Shown piece by piece: positions 48,928-49,680 of a stretch of 49,680 nt of DNA. The stretch comes from an uncultured Gemmiger sp. Lineage in GTDB: Bacteria; Bacillota; Clostridia; Oscillospirales; Ruminococcaceae. Every line of letters begins with the position of its first letter. Positions within the stretch are counted from its first letter, which is position 1. The stretch lies in NCBI GenBank assembly GCA_949295035.1, contig CASFJO010000013.1, forward strand, positions 1 through 49,680, in the 5' to 3' direction. A program made the translations under genes and the position numbers. The notes under the pieces are model-generated. The model saw nothing but the letters and a program-made list of their open reading frames with translations. It was not told the DNA's origin and ran no database searches.

Positions 48928-49680
48928 AGTCTCACCTCCACGCCTTTTTGGGCCAGCTGATTTTTCAGGGCGGGGATATCGGTGTTGTCGTAATGCAGGA
49001 TGCTGCCCACGGCCACCGCCTGAGCGTCCCCCTCCACCGCCAGGAACAGATCCTCGGCCGAGGAGGCGCCGCCGGCGGCGATCACCGGCACCGGGACCAC
49101 CGCGGACACCGCCGCGATCAGTTCCTGGTCCATACCTTTGCGAAAACCTTCTCGATCCACGCTGGTGAGCAGGATCTCCCCCGCTCCCTGGGCCACGCCT
49201 TCCTTCACCCACTCCAGCACATCCCGGCCGGAGTGTTCCCGGCCGTTGTCAAAATAGGCTTCCCATCCGGCAGCCGGGTCGGCGGGATCCCGCCGCTTGG
49301 CCTGTACGCTCAGCACCATGCACTGGCTGCCGAAAGCTCGGGCCACCTCTCCGATCAGTTCCGGACGGCGCAGGGCGGCGGTATTGACGGCGGCTTTGTC
49401 CGCTCCCGCCCGCAGGATGGCGGCCACGTCCTCCACGCTGCGCAGCCCGCCGCCCGCTGTGATCGGGATGAATACATCGGCGGTGGCCCGGCGAAGGATG
49501 TCGCCCAGGTTGTTCCGCTCATACAGGCTGGCCACCGTGTCCAGGTAGAGCAGCTCATCCACCCCCTGGCGGTAGTACCGCACCGCAAATTCGTGGGGAT
49601 CTCCCAGCTTGCGAAGGCCCTCATACTGGATGCCCTTTACCAGATTTTCGTCCTTCACATCCAGCCGGGCGATCAGGCGG
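48912..49680 (-). CDS. HisF2/AglZ-type cyclase subunit homolog, 5' end off window
   Basis: A TIM-barrel HisF homolog of at least 256 residues; the first few codons lie beyond the right edge. The frame at the edge reads RLIARLDVKDENLVKGIQ, where genuine HisF has CLDVKDGRVVKG. Blocks such as DELLYLDTVASLYERNNL, ITAGGGLRSVEDVA and DNGREHSGRDVLEW match the HisF2/AglZ group tied to acetamidino sugar modification in surface glycans. In histidine-type HisF a second catalytic aspartate lies in A-I-D-A-K-R; here the segment reads LSVQAKRRD, with glutamine in its place, while the first aspartate (RLDVKD) is kept. A histidine role is therefore unlikely. A GTG at 49658 is internal to the family N-terminus and not the real start. 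Confidence 0.85.
   Translation of the reverse strand, partial: RLIARLDVKDENLVKGIQYEGLRKLGDPHEFAVRYYRQGVDELLYLDTVASLYERNNLGDILRRATADVFIPITAGGGLRSVEDVAAILRAGADKAAVNTAALRRPELIGEVARAFGSQCMVLSVQAKRRDPADPAAGWEAYFDNGREHSGRDVLEWVKEGVAQGAGEILLTSVDREGFRKGMDQELIAAVSAVVPVPVIAAGGASSAEDLFLAVEGDAQAVAVGSILHYDNTDIPALKNQLAQKGVEVRLCGRS

Noticed and set aside
48912-49658. GTG 49658 as the true start of the HisF-like gene
   Set aside because: The frame stays open to the right edge and encodes RLIARLDV, part of the conserved N-terminus, so the gene is cut by the window.
1-49680. CRISPR arrays, tRNA or rRNA genes, riboswitches
   Set aside because: No regularly spaced repeats, cloverleaf or known aptamer pattern was seen on either strand.

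Overview
The window (49,680 bp) looks like the chromosome of a high-GC anaerobic Clostridia member, probably a gut Oscillospiraceae/Ruminococcaceae of the Gemmiger/Subdoligranulum/Faecalibacterium type. This placement is inferred from the high GC3, the Firmicute gene orders (mraZ-rsmH-ftsL-PBP; ylxM-ffh-rpsP-khpA-rimM-trmD; yceD-rpmF; DUF512-der-plsY), the type III glutamine synthetase and the group-B-like [FeFe] hydrogenase. No rRNA, tRNA or CRISPR array was seen. Most of the window is conserved core genome.

Layout. 1-1097: AT-richer end of a probable integrated element, with a partial two-HTH protein running off the left edge, repeats and a stem-loop. 1098-2278: a MarR regulator with a palindromic promoter, a probably frameshifted small gene and a BilS-like flavodoxin. 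2283-3470: an MFS transporter. 3555-14010 (minus): the division and wall cluster mraZ-rsmH-ftsL-PBP(PASTA)-murF-mraY-ftsW-murG-ftsQ, lacking murE and murD, driven by a promoter with three MraZ boxes. 14318-17571 (minus): coiled-coil protein, rsmD, uvrC, ptsH. 17808-21459 (minus): ylxM-ffh, rpsP-khpA, rimM-trmD. 21669-23787 (plus): a divergent CysK-fold enzyme and an aminotransferase. 23843-27237: divergent phosphoglucomutase and ComM/YifB genes. 27380-34364 (plus): DUF2975-HTH pair, lipoprotein, DUF4173 membrane protein, then a GldA/GldF/GldG-like ABC operon ending in a DUF4340 protein. 34417-38633 (minus): yceD-rpmF, DUF512 radical SAM, der, plsY. 38827-41912 (minus): P-loop protein, pgi, a D,D-carboxypeptidase. 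42073-44986 (plus): mtaB and [FeFe] hydrogenase. 45138-49680 (minus): a nitrogen-handling run of HisF2-like cyclase, HisH-like amidotransferase, asnA and glnN.

Promoters are unusually readable: several match TTGACA-17-TATAAT closely. Strong hairpins separate most convergent units. The most interesting points are: the HisF2-type cyclase with glutamine at the usual catalytic Asp130 position, beside a HisH with an intact triad, asnA and glnN; PlsY with an N-terminal GGADGPTAIFV segment like that of sodium-pump decarboxylases; an ABC permease with no usable ATG/GTG/TTG start, probably starting at ATA inside the upstream stop; the dcw cluster missing murD and murE; a broken gene between the MarR regulator and flavodoxin; and a CysK-fold enzyme with an altered PLP/substrate loop. 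No wholly new system can be asserted from sequence alone.
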